Of a DNA stretch of 64,000 nucleotides, positions 47,345 through 60,258 are shown piece after piece. Positions within the stretch are counted from its first letter, which is position 1. Every line of letters starts with the position of its first letter. The position numbers and the translations under genes are program-made. This DNA is from Symbiodinium microadriaticum (lineage: Eukaryota; Sar; Dinophyceae; Suessiales; Symbiodiniaceae), in assembly GCA_001939145.1 (NCBI GenBank), contig LSRX01000349.1, forward strand, positions 291,101 through 355,100. Direction: 5' to 3'. Below the pieces are notes generated by a model. That model made no database searches and was not told the DNA's origin. It saw only the letters and a program-made list of their open reading frames with translations.

Positions 47345-50300
47345 TACGAAGATCTCTGTGAAGCGTGCACGAATGCCTGGAGGGAGCTCCTCGAGCATTA
47401 CATCAGAGAAGACTGGCGGCACTCTAAGCGCAGCCGCCGCTCCCTTTCGCGCCTTCTTCCCGGCAGCTTGTCCAGCTCTCGACATGGGCACGTCTTCCTG
47501 TGACGGCCCCACAGCCCCACAGCACTTCGCTGTCTCCTGTTGTGCCGGCCTCACCCTCTGCCTCTGCTGGAGGAGGCCTGGCAGGGATTCCCCGCTGCTG
47601 CGAAGATCTGCGAAGCCGAGCAGAAGAGAAGCGGGTCGGGCGGACAAGCGCGGCCTGACATCACGTCGTGTGAAATTCGGTACACTATATACCGGTTTAC
47701 CACGGAACACACTAATAACACTGCATTTCCGGGCACCGTGCGGGTTCATGCACGCGAAGAGTCTGAACTCAGGATGTGGCCTGGGCTTGCACAAGACCGG
47801 TTCTTTCCGTCACGGCTTTCCACGACACATTGCTTGGTGAGACCTTGCGTAGGGACAACTGTAACCACTGTTTAGGGGTCGACGCACGATCTGGCCACGC
47901 TTGGCACTGTGGAAATCCCACAACACCGGTCTCAGCTTCTTGGGGTGTGGCACCACATGCTCGTCACCGGACTCTGGCAAGGCAAGGTGAGATCCTGACC
48001 TCGCTAGAGCTGCAGCCGGAACCCCTCACTTGCGTTCGGATGGGTACCGGACGACCTCTCTATAAGACCCTGCACACGTTGCAGAAGGTCTGAGGGTGCA
48101 AGGTTGATCTCGTCCAGCACCTGAGAAGCCGGGAGTGGGCCCTTTCGCCCGAGCCGTCTCAAGTGTCTCAGCTCAGCACCACCCAGGCACCGCTGCGCAA
48201 GGCCTCGCCGGTGCATGCAGACTCAGATTACTGCCTCTCAAGGACGAGTGCATCCCCCCCTTTGTTTCTGCAGGGCCGAAGTGGGACGCTAGCGTCGGCC
48301 GAGGCTGGCAGCCAGAGTCCTCACGCGCTGCTCTTCGAGTAAGATGGGCTGAAGAAGCTCCATCTGGCCTTGTTCCTGGTAAAGGGTGGCGAGGCTTCTC
48401 AGGGTCAGTGCATACTCCTCATGAAAGCTGCCTAAATCGCCGGCATAGATGTGCGAAGCCTCCTTCCACAATGATTCTGCCTCAGCTATATTGCCCAAAG
48501 CTCGTCTCAACCTTGCCAAATTCCGTAGGCAGCCTGCATACTCGGCATGAGTTGTGCCGACAGAGCTTTCAAAGGCTCTTCGTGACTCTTCATAGAGGTC
48601 TGCCGCACGGTCCCTCTGATCCAGGTCAAGGTATGCAGTTGCAAGGTCGCTGCAGACCCTGGCATAGTCTTTGGATCCCTTGCCTGCTGCTTTGCCAATG
48701 GCAACTCGGGCCTTTCGATACATCTGGACGGCTTTCACATTGTCACCGCCTTCTCGATACCCTTTGGCTTTTTCAAAGAACTGAATGGCAGCTTTCGTAG
48801 TCCTCAGCCCCTTCTTTGTCTTCGTCTGCTGCTCTTCTGTCTTGGCAGCTGGCCGTCCTTCATTGCCAAATCCGCGTGCGAATCGTGCCACTCGGTCAAC
48901 TGACTCTCTTGCCAAAGGTCCCGTGACAAAGACAAGGAAAGAATGCCAGCTGACGAGGATCACGACAATGCATGCAGCAGATCGCCGTGCGAGCATCAGA
49001 AGAAGATTTGGGGCTTCGGGAAAATACGTTCTACTTGATCTCTAATGACTGTTCTTCCGGGCACACCTTCATGATTCTTTCTGAAGTATTGTTCATGTAG
49101 GGTCTTGTTACAGAGAACGACTCTGTGAGCCAGAGGAATGAGGTGCAGGTTCGAGCATGACATGTCATCCTGCAGCACCTGGAGTCCAACAAACTTGGAT
49201 TCCCCGATCTGTGCGCCTGGACGAGCAAGCCCTCTTTGAACTCGAAGCGGGGTGCAGAGCCTGCCGCGACCACCTCAGCACTTCCAGCACGGGCCGGTAA
49301 ATCGCAGGCAGGCCGGGCCCGAGGCTGTGGATGCCTTTCTATGGAGGTCATGGACCCTTTCCCACCTGGGCACTGCAACAGGCAGCAAGGAGGAGCCACT
49401 TTGTCATTCCTGTGAATCGCGCTCTGCTGCAAGGTGTGTGCCCTTCACACCTTTCGAGGCTTGAGTCACCTCGGTATTCCCCTCCCCCCCCCTTGCGCTG
49501 CTTCACGCAGATGTTACATTGACCATCGCTGACCCACGCGCTTCGCGTGGTCCAGAAATCTCAGGCACGTGCAGGATCGCTCAGACTCTGCTGGGCCTGG
49601 CATCATCTGTGAGGGCATCAACCATTTGAACACTACACTGGCCTTGGACATCACGCTTCCAATGCTGTGAAGCACCGAAGCCTCCGGAGCAGGCAGGGCC
49701 GGTTCAGAGCGTCCACACCCAACACAATGAGGCTACGGCCCATCGTCGGCCCAGAAAGTCCCCTCGAGCTTTTTCCAAAAGCCTCGCCTCAGGCGGCGAG
49801 ACTTTGGGACATCACTGACGTCACTTTTCGAATCTCATAGAATCTCAAAGATGCCGACGTTCTTGCGCCGTGAGAAAGACTTCTCGAAGGTGGAGCAGAA
49901 CAACTCAACCTGGTTCCATGTGAAGTCTTCCTTGCTTCGGAGAGGAGACACAACAGCTGCAGCAACCAGCTGAGCACCGTGACAAGTTCAGACATAAGTT
50001 GCATGACATTGTCCTGGGCACGACGCAAGCATTCAAGCAAATGTCACCTGTGAACTCTCAATCCACCTGAGACCTTCACGACTGGACGAAAGCCGCCGAT
50101 GAGTTCAGTGGACTCACTCTGCTCGTTGAAATTGTAAACAAGGACCTTGCAACAGGCATTCGGCATCGGAGTCGTGGTCACTGGAGCTCAGCAGCCTCTT
50201 GGCCCAACAAACGGCCGATGTGCTGGACTACCGAAGTTTTCCCGGTACCAGTATCACCTGGGCTAAATTTGGATGTCGCGGCAAAGTACCTAGTCCTGCT

Positions 50301-50400
50301 CGCTTGCCGAGCGCAACGCCCACCAGCAGGGCAGGTTCGTCAGCTCGGATCGCCGACGCCAGAGCCTGCCCCGTCCACTCTCAGTGACTTTGTACGAAAG
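47345..50400 (-). CDS. MDN1: Midasin AAA2 module, split by a nested gene
   Basis: The first exon ends at 50320 with LASAIRADEPALLVG. A 62-nt GC-AG intron leads to GDTGTGKTSVVQHIGRLLGQ (50257-50196), the P-loop. A 50-nt GC-AG intron leads to VLVYNFNEQSESTELIGGFR (from 50145). TWNQVELFCSTFEKSFSRRK is near 49930-49860. An exon ending at 49217 reads FEFKEGLLVQ. It joins across a 1,013-nt GC-AG intron to ALRSGAWV (48203-48180, 24 nt), then over 59 nt to VLDEINLAPSDLLQRVQGLI (from 48120), the Walker B. Then RPHPEFRLFACMNP ends at 47742, a 25-nt exon 47477-47453 gives AGQAAGKK, and ELPPGIRARFTEIFVDE follows from 47389. The joined text matches human AAA2 almost residue for residue in layout. AAA2 appears catalytically intact. 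Confidence 0.93.
48204..49216 (-). other. MDN1: Midasin intron, GC-AG, 1,013 nt, containing a complete gene
   Basis: The donor CAG/GCGCAC at 49216 and the acceptor GGCGAG/G ending at 48204 are fixed by protein continuity (EGLLVQ to ALRSGAWV, as in the human EGTLAQAVKKGEW stretch). The intron carries the whole 708-bp TPR open frame with about 220 nt before and 85 nt after it. Confidence 0.82.
48289..48996 (-). CDS. Signal-anchored TPR protein nested in a midasin intron
   Basis: A complete 235-aa frame runs from ATG 48996 to a stop at 48289. Residues 1-30 form a signal anchor or transit peptide (CIVVILVSWHSFLVFVTG after an Arg pair). Residues about 65-230 hold tetratricopeptide repeats of about 42 residues in kinesin-light-chain style: AIQFFEKAKGYREGGD, DYARVCSDLATAYLDLDQ, EYAGCLRNLARLRRALGNIA and EYALTLRSLATLYQEQGQ. 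TPRs bind protein partners; no enzyme domain is present. The gene has no introns and sits on the same strand as its host inside a 1,013-nt intron. A retroposed copy is the simplest explanation. No spliced-leader relict was seen before the ATG. Confidence 0.88.
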   Translation of the reverse strand: MLARRSAACIVVILVSWHSFLVFVTGPLARESVDRVARFARGFGNEGRPAAKTEEQQTKTKKGLRTTKAAIQFFEKAKGYREGGDNVKAVQMYRKARVAIGKAAGKGSKDYARVCSDLATAYLDLDQRDRAADLYEESRRAFESSVGTTHAEYAGCLRNLARLRRALGNIAEAESLWKEASHIYAGDLGSFHEEYALTLRSLATLYQEQGQMELLQPILLEEQRVRTLAASLGRR

Positions 50401-50999
50401 CACGGCCTCCAAACAAACGAGATAACGGCCCGCGACAACGATTCCACGGGTGCTCAGGGATAAGCTTTTTCAGCGATCACCAGCTGTATCGCCGCTGATC
50501 CCGGGTGACATCTGCGTTTTGCATCCCCTCCACTGCTCGTGGTGATGTGGAAGTAGGACTTGCCGGCATCTCCACTACGGATTTTCTGCAACTCACGACC
50601 ATGCAATTGTTGACCATGGGGTTGATTTTCTGCACTTATGCACAGGTGCCCGAGTGCTTTACAGAGGGCGGCTGGGCGGGTCGCAAAGGCCAGATGCTCA
50701 CCTGCCTACTGACTTTACGAACCGGAAGATCCGACAAGCATGGGCTCTATCCGAAAACCGCTCCCCTACACAAGATCGGTCTCACGTCAATTCCAAGCTC
50801 CAAGGGCTCGAAGCCCAAACTCCAAAGGCAAATCACCCAACAAACGGTTGCTTACGCTGCGCCTGAAGAATGCGAGCATGGACGGATGTGTAGGCAAAGG
50901 GCGCACATCGGACTGCCTTTAGGAAGCCGCAGAAGCTTCATAGGAGCGCTTTCCGTACGATTGGGCAACATAAACTAGTTAACTAGTTTATGGCCCGGT

Positions 51000-52570
51000 G
51001 CTAGAAAACCTCGAGGAAGTCGAGACATCGCCGCCGAATGTGAAGAGCCCCGTGCTGCAGTCTGGGCTGGGAGCTGGATCTTCTCCTCGCACTGCAAGAG
51101 GAAGAGTGATGCTGCCGATCTGAACCTGAGACCCACTTTAGATGTCGTGGCACAAGTGGGTCTTTAGAGGATTGCTGCGCCTTCTCGGGAGCGGAAGATG
51201 GCAGCAAGGTTACGGTGGGCCGCTCCTGAAAGACCAGAGGAGCTCTGACCTTCCTCGCAGGTGCAGCGAGGACTGCGCCTGCAGCAGGGCCTCTGCGATT
51301 CCCGAGCCCAGGGACCAGATGGGAGCCAGGCCTCAAGTCCCGCGAGGCAAAGGCAGCCGACCCGGAGCCACCATGAGACCATGAGGTTTCGAGGTGAAGA
51401 CACGACAGGAAGGCACGGCGGAGGCGGAGGTCGGCCACTCGTCCAAGGATCACCTCAAAAAGCCACGCCAGCACCACACGACCCATAGACTCTCGTCTTC
51501 CCACGAACACTGCGCCTGCAACGCCTCCCTGAGAAGAGCGGTTCGGCTCTCTTCGGTGAAGCTAGGGCCTCACGCGGTCAAGACCACGGCAGAGCTGCCG
51601 TGAATAAAGAAAAACTTTCTACTGCAATTATGCAAGGGACTATGAAGGAGTATGCTTGCGATTTAATAATAAAGCAACTTTGAACCCCTGCAAACTGAGG
51701 CCTCTCAAAGAGGAAATTGCCAATGCACAGGCGAAGCGGCAAAGTCGAGGGAGGCAAGAGCAACGACGAGAGAGCATCCCTGCAGAGATACAGCAGGGCG
51801 AATCCTGTGAAGCCACTGTGTATGCAGTTCTTTCAATTCGCCTCGAAGCGGTCAGCCCTTCCCTGTTTTCCCTTCGAGAACCGCTTTCCCCTCCTCCCAC
51901 CCCCTGCCTAAAGGCCCCCGATTCTGACCTCGGAAAATCCCGCACGCCCCTCCCCCCCCACCCTCGCGGCCGACGTTCGTCGTCTCGTGCACTTGCTGTT
52001 CACCCCAGCCGAGGCGGACGGCGCGAAGGGTTTACACTCAGGATCAATGATTTTCACGTCATCTTTTCATTGCAAGCAATTATAAATCCAGTCCCCAGCT
52101 CGCCACTGAGGGTGGTGCACTGCACTGAACTGAGCAATGCTACAATGGCACGGGAAAGTCATACAACGTTCGATTTGCACGCAATCAAAGACGGGCAGCT
52201 CGGCGCCAGGCTTAGCACGAGTTTCGCCAGGCGCAGCCGCGAACACCAGCGAAGCAGATCTCGCCTGGGAGGCACCGTTCTAAGCTCAGAAGCAGAGATC
52301 TCGACTGCAGCCGCTGTTGCAGCCCCGACTTCACTTGGCATCCACACGGTCCGGTCGCCGGCAAGCCACCAAGCATGGCCCGTGGCCCTGCCTCCTCTGT
52401 GGCAAGCCGCCTCAAGTCTCTGGGGACACGTAGGTGGCGCAACAGATGGCAACAGATCTCGATCTCGCACAGAGCCGAAGCAGAGTCCAGCAGCTGCCCC
52501 TGGATCGGCTCAAGCTCAGGGAACAAGCCTGTCTGCAGGCCGATCGGCCGATCCACCAACACACAGAGCC
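51000..52570. other. No recognised exon; mixed composition
   Basis: This is the interval between AAA1 and AAA2, where some exons are expected. A 311-codon plus-strand frame (51656-52591) covers it, but it is Ser/Pro/Arg rich with no motif and I take it as chance. There is a C-rich run near 51,950. I see nothing firm. Confidence 0.35.
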
Positions 52571-52595
52571 GCCACTGAGCCGCACCCGTGATCAC

Positions 52596-55145
52596 TTCCG
52601 CTAGGTGAGGCTCTTGAAGCGGTGCCAGCCAGACCTGTGGCAATCGGTCCAGGACTCGTAGGTAGAGCATGCGCATCCTCTGAGAATTCAGCTCGAGCCC
52701 AAGCGCTTACCAGGGCTGGAACCTCTGCTGCAGAGCTCAATTCGGCACTGCACGACTTGCTGCAGGCTTGCTCACACTGCACTTCTGCGATGGAGAAAGA
52801 CGAACACGGAGTGCAAAGGCAGCAAAGGCAGTTAAGGCGATCACGCGGCCGCGTGCTCCAGGATCTCCTGCAAGTAGAGCATCAGACTCGTCTTCCTCGT
52901 CTTGACCACCATTTTGCCCTGCCAGAGACACTCGGACAGCGTGATCACTGCATCACGAAGACTCACACAAGCTGAGAAGTCGGGAGAAGAGCCAAGTCGT
53001 ATTCTGGCAGTGCGACGATGTTGAATTCGGGAATGGTTTGTCCGAGGAAAAACCAGAGAAGGAAGCAGTCACAAAACACGAAAGCAAGCTTTTTTGGCAC
53101 GCTTCGGCATGGCCCGCCTTCCTCAGCGACCACGGTAGCCTCGTGTTAGCAAGCACCTACTGGCACCTTCACCGACTATGCAGCACCGGGCACCTCCTCT
53201 TGGACACCAACTTTGGTCGCGTGCGAGGACCAGCGCCTAAGTGCCGAACTGCTTGCAAACAAGTCTCATGCAATCAGCAACTCAGTCATCAGCACTGGTT
53301 CCGAGCCACAGGACAGTGTACCGAAAAGTCGAAAGTCCTGCTGTGTCGCTGACTACCACGTTTTCCCCATCTCTTCTCTATGGCTTGTGCCCTGCTCGCG
53401 CACTGGCCTCGTGTGCGGAAAGACACTGGTTCCGATCGGGTATAACCTGACTGAAGGCAGTAGAGCTGCGACAAAAAGAGCCAGCCACTGTCACAGCCTG
53501 AAGCAGCTGAGCAAGGAACCAGGCGACGAGAGTCTGAAAGAGGGAGCAATGCAGCCAAAACCTTGGGGCCAGGGACGCTTCATCTCGTCGATCCACGCCC
53601 CTTACTTGCTGCAGGCCTCTGAGGGGACTCTGTCCACATCTTCCAACACCAGCCACCTGCCGACTACGGATTTGTGCGCGGACACGCACAGGGAAAACAA
53701 GGCGTTCAATTCCAGCTCACAGGCCAGCTTAGCAAAGACACTGAAACCCGAGCGAGCCCAAACCCGTATAGACGGACGGCAAGACCCTGGAAAGGCTCAC
53801 AGACTGCCAGCCTACGCAGCATGAAAGTGACATCGACATGGAAACTGAGTTGACGGCTAGCGGCTATCGACCCGCCAAAGGAAGCAACCCTGAACTGATG
53901 CTTCCCAAATCCAAAACCAAATCGAAAAAATGGCAGAGTCAAAAACCTCGAAGGACAAGCCCGAAACTCTAGAAGGACCGATGCTTGGAAAACCCGATGC
54001 TCGAACAGAAAACGAGGCCGGGCCAGCACAAACGCTGAGAGGCGGTACGGAACGATGGCTGCAATCCCTGGTTAAGCCCGAAAACTGACGAACCCGAAAA
54101 ATTCTAAAATCTGGTGTCAGATGGGATGGGTAGTGGATCCATGGACCGAAAAATAATCCGCATCCATACTCAACGGGAGCCCAACGAATCCCTACACTCA
54201 CCCAATCCCCAACATGAACCGCACTGACAGATGGGAAACATAAACTTGTAAAAGAGCGATGCGAAACCAAAACGATGTGTCTGCCGATGAATGTATATCC
54301 CCCTCGGCCCCCCTTGAATGGATCCCCTCACAGATATCGAATTCTGGCTGGCGAAGTTGTCCAGTTCTTGACAATGTGGCTGTCTGCTGAGGTGAGGGGA
54401 GGTGTCACATATTTTTTTTGATTGGATACAAGCAAGTCGGCTAAGTTGGAGTCAATGGGAAGCTGCTGAGAAACTCGCGTGGCAAGCCACTCGCAAGAGG
54501 AAAACAACAAAGTCACATGAGGGATCATGCTTGCGCCGCAACAAGCAGGTGTCAATGTTTCAAAACCCCCCAAGACAGAGTTGATCACACTCCACGCGGC
54601 CTGCCCTTTTGAAGAGCTTCTGTCACAACGCCAGGCCGCCACACAAACTCTCCTACCTGGTACAGTGGCAAGCTGCACGTGACTCAAGGACCGAACACGA
54701 ACAGGTCCCGGGCAGTCTCACCACAAACATATGCACCGAGCAGCATCTTGATGTCAGTCCTTAACATCTACCGCTGGACAGGCCAACTATATATCAGAGT
54801 ATTTGACTTTGGCTCCCACTGCTCATCACAGAACAGAAAGACCTTAGGCATGATAGAACTCTGCTTTCCAGACTCTTGCAAGTGTAACCCGGAAGAAGCT
54901 GAGCAGGTAGCAGGCTCCAGCTGCCCCATCAACTCTGCCTAAAACGCACTCCAACGCAAAGACTTGCCTTACCTTTACCAGAATCCAGCGTGAGTGGCTC
55001 AATTACAAAGCCAGGCTGAGTGCGTGGCAGCCCTCCTCACGAAGGCGGTCTTCCCCACTCCAGTAGGGCCACCCACCAGCACCGGACTCCCAGTGCCTGA
55101 CAAGAGCCCCTCACAAACAGCGTATGCTACCGTAATTGCAAATTC
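52596..55145 (-). CDS. MDN1: Midasin AAA1 module
   Basis: At about 55145-55030 the minus strand encodes GTGSPVLVGGPTGVGKTAFV, the P-loop. An exon ending at 54720 reads TDIKMLLGAYVCG, matching human TDSKMLLGMY. It joins across a 63-nt intron, apparently with a GA donor, to VGEFVWRPGVVTEALQKG (54656-54601), matching human GEFVWQPGTLTQA. A 944-nt GC-AG intron leads to RWLVLEDVDRVPSEAC (from 53656), the Walker B with ED in place of DE. Weaker pieces are LSECLWQGKMVV near 52950-52850 and VWLAPLQEPHLAEVI from 52634, which fit the end of the module. The 944-nt intron contains a pyrimidine-rich tract (minus strand) near 54.0 kb. Exons for the N-terminal domain before AAA1 were not recognised. Confidence 0.85.
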
Positions 55146-55199
55146 GAAAACATGTTCGCGCATGTCTCCCTCTACTATCCTCTACTATCCATCTATCCT

Positions 55200-58100
55200 T
55201 CTTTCTAGTTGTCTCTATGGGCATAAATGCTGAATTGTACACAACGCACATGTGCATGTGGGATGTGTTCGGACTCGCACACGCAAATCACTCTGGCGTA
55301 GCGACACACGAGACTGTCATGTCCCCAGACCCCGGTACACACTCAAGCATGTGCTCAACCCGTTTGAACGTGTCACGAGGACTGGTCTACCAGCCAGGAA
55401 AGTATCAAACCAATGCGACAGTTTGTGGAACCTATGAACCGTCCCACGGAAAGCAGCCAGATACAGCCAAGGGCCAAGGCACAGAAACTTGGCGTGTCAC
55501 GGCTCCGTAAGTCTCGAGGTGTGCGTGAAACTTGCGGCGTCGTAAGTAAAGGTATAGAGCGGGGCCTTTGCGCTAACCTACCTTTTGCCCTATCTTATAA
55601 ATCGCCCATTCGGGTAGCTCCTCAATCCGCCAGTAAATCATGTCAGTTAAATATCAAGCCCATGTTTTCTACAGGGAATTCGCAAGCTGTGTCGACCCTT
55701 GCAAAAACACGCTGGATCAAGGTCCGTCAGGGATCTAGTGAGCATGATCCTAAATGAAGTTTCTTAGCAACTGTAGACCTGACACCCCAGACCTACAGTA
55801 GGCGAACACTTGCAATCTTAAAATCCTTAAAACCCTATATACACTAAAGCACGACAAACTTAAGAGCCCTACGATCATAACATCCAAGAAAGTCTTCACA
55901 ACAAGTGCCCTTAACCCTCTCTTGCACGCTTGAATCGCCAGTGCTTCAATCGACAGTACTCGAATCGAGGAGATTGTGTACGAATCATGCTCGACTCACG
56001 TGTACTTGAATCGCAGCTGGCTCTTGACCATGGCTTAAACACCTCGACCTATAAATCCAATATTGCGTGATGAGCTTGTGCTTCCTCCGACCTCTAACAA
56101 AACAGTTCATGGAAAAGGGTAATGTAGGTCTATATGAAGGATCTACAAGCCCGACAGAAAGTCAGCTCAAGTGTTGAAGCTCATGCTGCGTGGAGAAAGT
56201 TGAAGGGACTTTGGAGCCCACTTCCACGCCTATGGCGAGCAAAAGCTGCCGCATCGCCTCGCATCTCGTCCAAGAAACGATCAGATGCTCTGAATTGTCT
56301 GAAAAGGCAGTGGGAATGCACTGAATCACTGAATTTCGCAACGTGGCGGCGACTATCCCTTCCCTGTCCTGCGACGCAGGGCCAGTGGAGACAAAGCGAA
56401 GACGCTGAGCAACGTCAGGATTGACCACCTATGGCTTTCACATGCTGACAGGGACACCGTGGGCAGCCTGTTCTACATCTTCGATTCCGTGAGCCTTGAA
56501 GCGGACTCCATGCCGACACCTGACCTTAACCAGAAGCACAATTTTGTGTCGCAGTGCAGCGCAGATCCAACCTGAACTCTCCAGGACATCAGGCAAGCAA
56601 CTGCATCTGCCGGCGCATCCCAGTTCACACCGGATAGGTCTGCCTGTTAATTGCATTCTGGCATACCACTGCTAATGCTCCCCGAGCACGAACGCTACGA
56701 CGAGCTACACTGCGGCGCGGAGATTTCCAAAGGGCCTGCTCGTTGTCGGTTGTATCAAGCACCAGGGACCTTGATTCTATTGTGTTATCGGAAATCCTAC
56801 GCCCAGGAAACGACCAAAAGACTCAGGCACTTGCTTCAAAGCATTGGAGCTTTCCACCTGCAAGCCTGCTGCAGCTGCTGGTGTTGAGGCTACTCGAGGC
56901 AGGGCTGCACATGGTACCAAGAAGCAGAGGCCCACGAATTTGTGACCAAGCTTCCAGCTCGATACAGGACGGCTAAACATAGGCTCGACGTGGCCACCCC
57001 CACTCTGTATCTCTAATTCTGGCACAAGAAGAACGTACAGTGGGACCCATAAATCAAAATGCATCCTATCCACTATGCATTTGACCATGACCCCGGCAAG
57101 AGTGCGGGTCGTTGTTTAGCGGCAGCTGGAGTGAAATGGATTGCGAGTCAGAGTGATTCCTGCAATCCTGCAATCTGCAAATTGTGAAGGAGTTGTGATC
57201 GTTGATGTGCCTGACACGAGCCTAAGCCCTGAGCCTGAAACGCCCCGCTGCACTTGCATCTTGCCTCTTTTCCCTCCACCATCAGCACCAGAGAGCTTTC
57301 TTCGCCTTCCACATCAGACCAGACCAGACGGACTTTAAGCATTCACCGAAACACGAGCGATGATCACACAAAACTTGGCTAACGCATCCACTAACTGGGA
57401 GGGGCATGGACCCACCTGCGCATCCTGGAGCCATGCGCCAGCTCTCAAATGTCTGCATGTGCAAGCATACAAGGTCGTGTTGAAGCTTACAATGCCTATC
57501 CATGACAAGCTCTTCCACGTTACGTTTCTGATGTTTGTCTGATTCGGGACGAGGCGTGTCAAGCAAATGGCAAAACGCTGAAGTCGATAGTTGGGGAGCT
57601 AAGGTGATGCTTGGGCTGGGTGCTTGGGCTGCGCTGTGATTTCACTCATGGCAGCACTTGCGTTTCTACTGTACCTTGCGACAGTGAGCACGAAGCGCAC
57701 ACGTCAGAGCTCGGCACGACCAGCGCTTGACCATGGTTGCTCATGAAACGGTTCCACATTGTCCTATCTAGTGCTGCGGTCCAGCACCCTCTTTGCTATG
57801 GCACGCCATGTAGCTCGTAATCGCTACAGCCGACGTTAGCAGCGGCCCGCCAAAGTCAACTCCAGCTCCATCTACCTGCGGCAGCTGCTAAGCAAGCCTT
57901 AAACATGCAACGCAGTCAAGCACCTCATGCCGTCAGCCTTTCATGTCTATTGAGTCTATTGCACCAGGAGGCTTCTTCTTGTAAACCAAGGTTTTCCAGG
58001 TGTCGCTCTCTGCACCTAAGATGCGACCACCATGCAAACTCAAACGACGAAGTTGCTCTGGTCACCTCGCAAGGAGGTTTGGGTCAAGTAGCACGAAGGC

Positions 58101-58390
58101 TCATCCAAGCCGAAAAGCACAAAGCAGAGGCCTTTTCCTAGGATAGATCCAAACTCATTATGGAACGTCATCTTTTCTCGAGTCTTCGATGCACCGGCTT
58201 TATGCAAGCAATGCATCCATTGCCCTTCTCCTTGTAGAGGATGGCGTCGCACTCCTCCAGGAGTGTCCCGTTTCATATTGAGACACACACCGCATCTCTC
58301 GCAAGCCTGGTTGTGGACCGCACAACCCGCACTACACCCCAACTCTCCCAGCCGCCTTCGGTTCGACCTCGCGCTTCTCTTCTAAACCTG
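55200..58390. other. No recognised gene
   Basis: The midasin N-terminus and promoter should lie at or beyond this stretch, but no convincing exon was found. The part at 55,750-56,110 is AT-richer than its flanks. It contains a loose array of CTTGAATCG, CTTCAATCG and CTCGAATCG-like words at about 55,925-56,015, suggesting a decayed repeat. Confidence 0.35.
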
Positions 58391-58399
58391 GAGGGATCC

Positions 58400-59140
58400 C
58401 TAGAGGTGCAGATTGGTGACTAGGCGACTTTCTGGCAGCAGTCGGAGCAAACCGGCCGAGAAGCACTTTGTCTTGCAATCTGTAAGGGAAATGGTGCCTT
58501 CAACGCTGGATTTGTTTACAAGTACACCACACATGACTGGCAAGCGATAGCCTCTCGCGGATCTTGCCGCACTGAAGCACTTGGTCTTCTCCTTGGTGTC
58601 CCAGGAGGACAGGGCTTTCTCCATGATCTTCTTCGCGAAAGGACTGCTTTCCTGGGCTCGCTTATTGCTGTTTTCGAGCACTGCTTCTCTCAGGGCTTCT
58701 GAGGGTTTGGCATTCCAAGCTCAGAATACAATGGCTACTCCAAGCCGAGCCTCCCTGGCTTTGCCGAGCAACATCCCCTCTGAGGCTGTCCCAGGCCTCC
58801 CCAAACAAGACACTGGCTCAAAAAAGCCTCAAAAAAACACCCCACTTTGACTGTCCTCGAGCAGCAAGAAAAAAGCTCCTCCCAATGCGAGGCAGAGCAT
58901 TGCTTTCAGAATGACAAACTGGAGCTTCAACAGTCATCGCTGTCCGGACGGTCGGTGGAAGCAGGTGAGGCTTTCTTGCCAGATTGTGTAACACAGATCG
59001 GTCTCGACGATGCACCTTGTCGAGAGCTAAACTCTTCCGAAAACCGTGGCAAGCGACAAGCACAGGACATCATGTTCTGCCATGCAGCAATCACACGGTC
59101 TCTCCAAGAATGCCGTGCAGCTCGCCGTGGAAAAATCAAA
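58400..59140 (-). CDS. Unrecognised gene, candidate exons
   Basis: Minus-strand blocks at about 59125-58930 (ARHSWRDRVIAAWQNMMSCA, then PRFSEEFSSRQGASSRP) and about 58681-58530 (NSNKRAQESSPFAKKIMEKA, then LSSWDTKEKTKCFSAA) read as soluble protein. A further block (VLVNKSSVEGTISLTDCKTK, then FSAGLLRLLPESRLV) follows to 58400. The motif KTKCFSA occurs twice, 34 residues apart, which may mark an internal repeat. No family recognised. Confidence 0.45.
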
Positions 59141-60258
59141 GCAAGCCTGAGCGAGGCATTGGCTCACGTGTCCGACTGCCTGGCCCTGGCGAGCCCTCGA
59201 GCGAGGTTCCGATGACGCTCGAGGGTGCTAGGCGCGTTAACAGTTCCTGCGGTCCGTATTCTCTTGGGTAGCTTGGCCCACACAACCACTATCCAAGGCT
59301 AGGGGCTGCGACTACTTGAGTCACTCATGCTCCAAGAAAACTGCGAAGCCGCAGAAGCTCAATAACGTCGGCCAATACTTGGAAGCTACTACCGACAGGT
59401 CATCTACAGGGTTCGAGTGGGCATGCAGGCCGACTATTAGGGTCAATGTCCTGAGGTGGTACTGCAAAAAGGCCTAAGCCCTCTCACGAATGCTCACTGC
59501 GACCCCGCTGCAATGACAGACCGCCGAGAGGTGTCAACACAAGAGAACGGATCAATTGTGCCAGTGTTGGCTCTGGGTTGTGATCCTTAGTGGTTACCGT
59601 ACTTTCAACTTCAGGACAGGACAACGAGCAACAGTGTTGACTAGCCACTCCATGTCTCGTCACCATCGGTAGCTAGCTCGTGCGAATCCAAGTTCAGTAG
59701 ATCTGTCGCGCCAAAACTCTTCGGGCTGAAGATTGCGGCAACGGGCTGGTCGTCCACATCTGGACCCGAAGCGATGCTCTCTTCAATGGAGTTGCCGAAG
59801 CCTCCTCCGACAGCTTCTGCATTGTTGGCTTTGGCACACCGGCATGTGGCCGCTATGATTGCCAGGACATGCAGGAGCGGCTTTCCTGCAAGGTGCCCAT
59901 CAGGCATCGGGCTCTACATGGAACTGCACAGGGCAGACAATCGTTACTCGGCCCAGGTGCTTGAGCCGTTCTGTTGTCTTCACTTTGTGCACACCACCGG
60001 GTCGGAGCGAGCAAAACCCTGCAACTGCATCATCCCTGCCGTGTTAGTCCCTGAGTCATCTGAACCGTACCTGCACACATGCGGAGTCTGAGAAGTGTGT
60101 GGGAAGTTTGCAAATCCATGATATTACCTTTGCCTTGACGAAGAGACATGCGAGAAAGAACTGGAGTTTGACCTAAAGAACACTCCAGGCTTGACATCAC
60201 GGTCGCCTCCGCAGGCACATGTTTCCGTAATCCATGGGTGAAACAGCAAAGGCTCTCG

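Noticed and set aside
51656..52591. 311-codon plus-strand frame
   Set aside because: Low-complexity Ser/Pro/Arg text with no domain; it overlaps the region needed for midasin AAA1 on the other strand.
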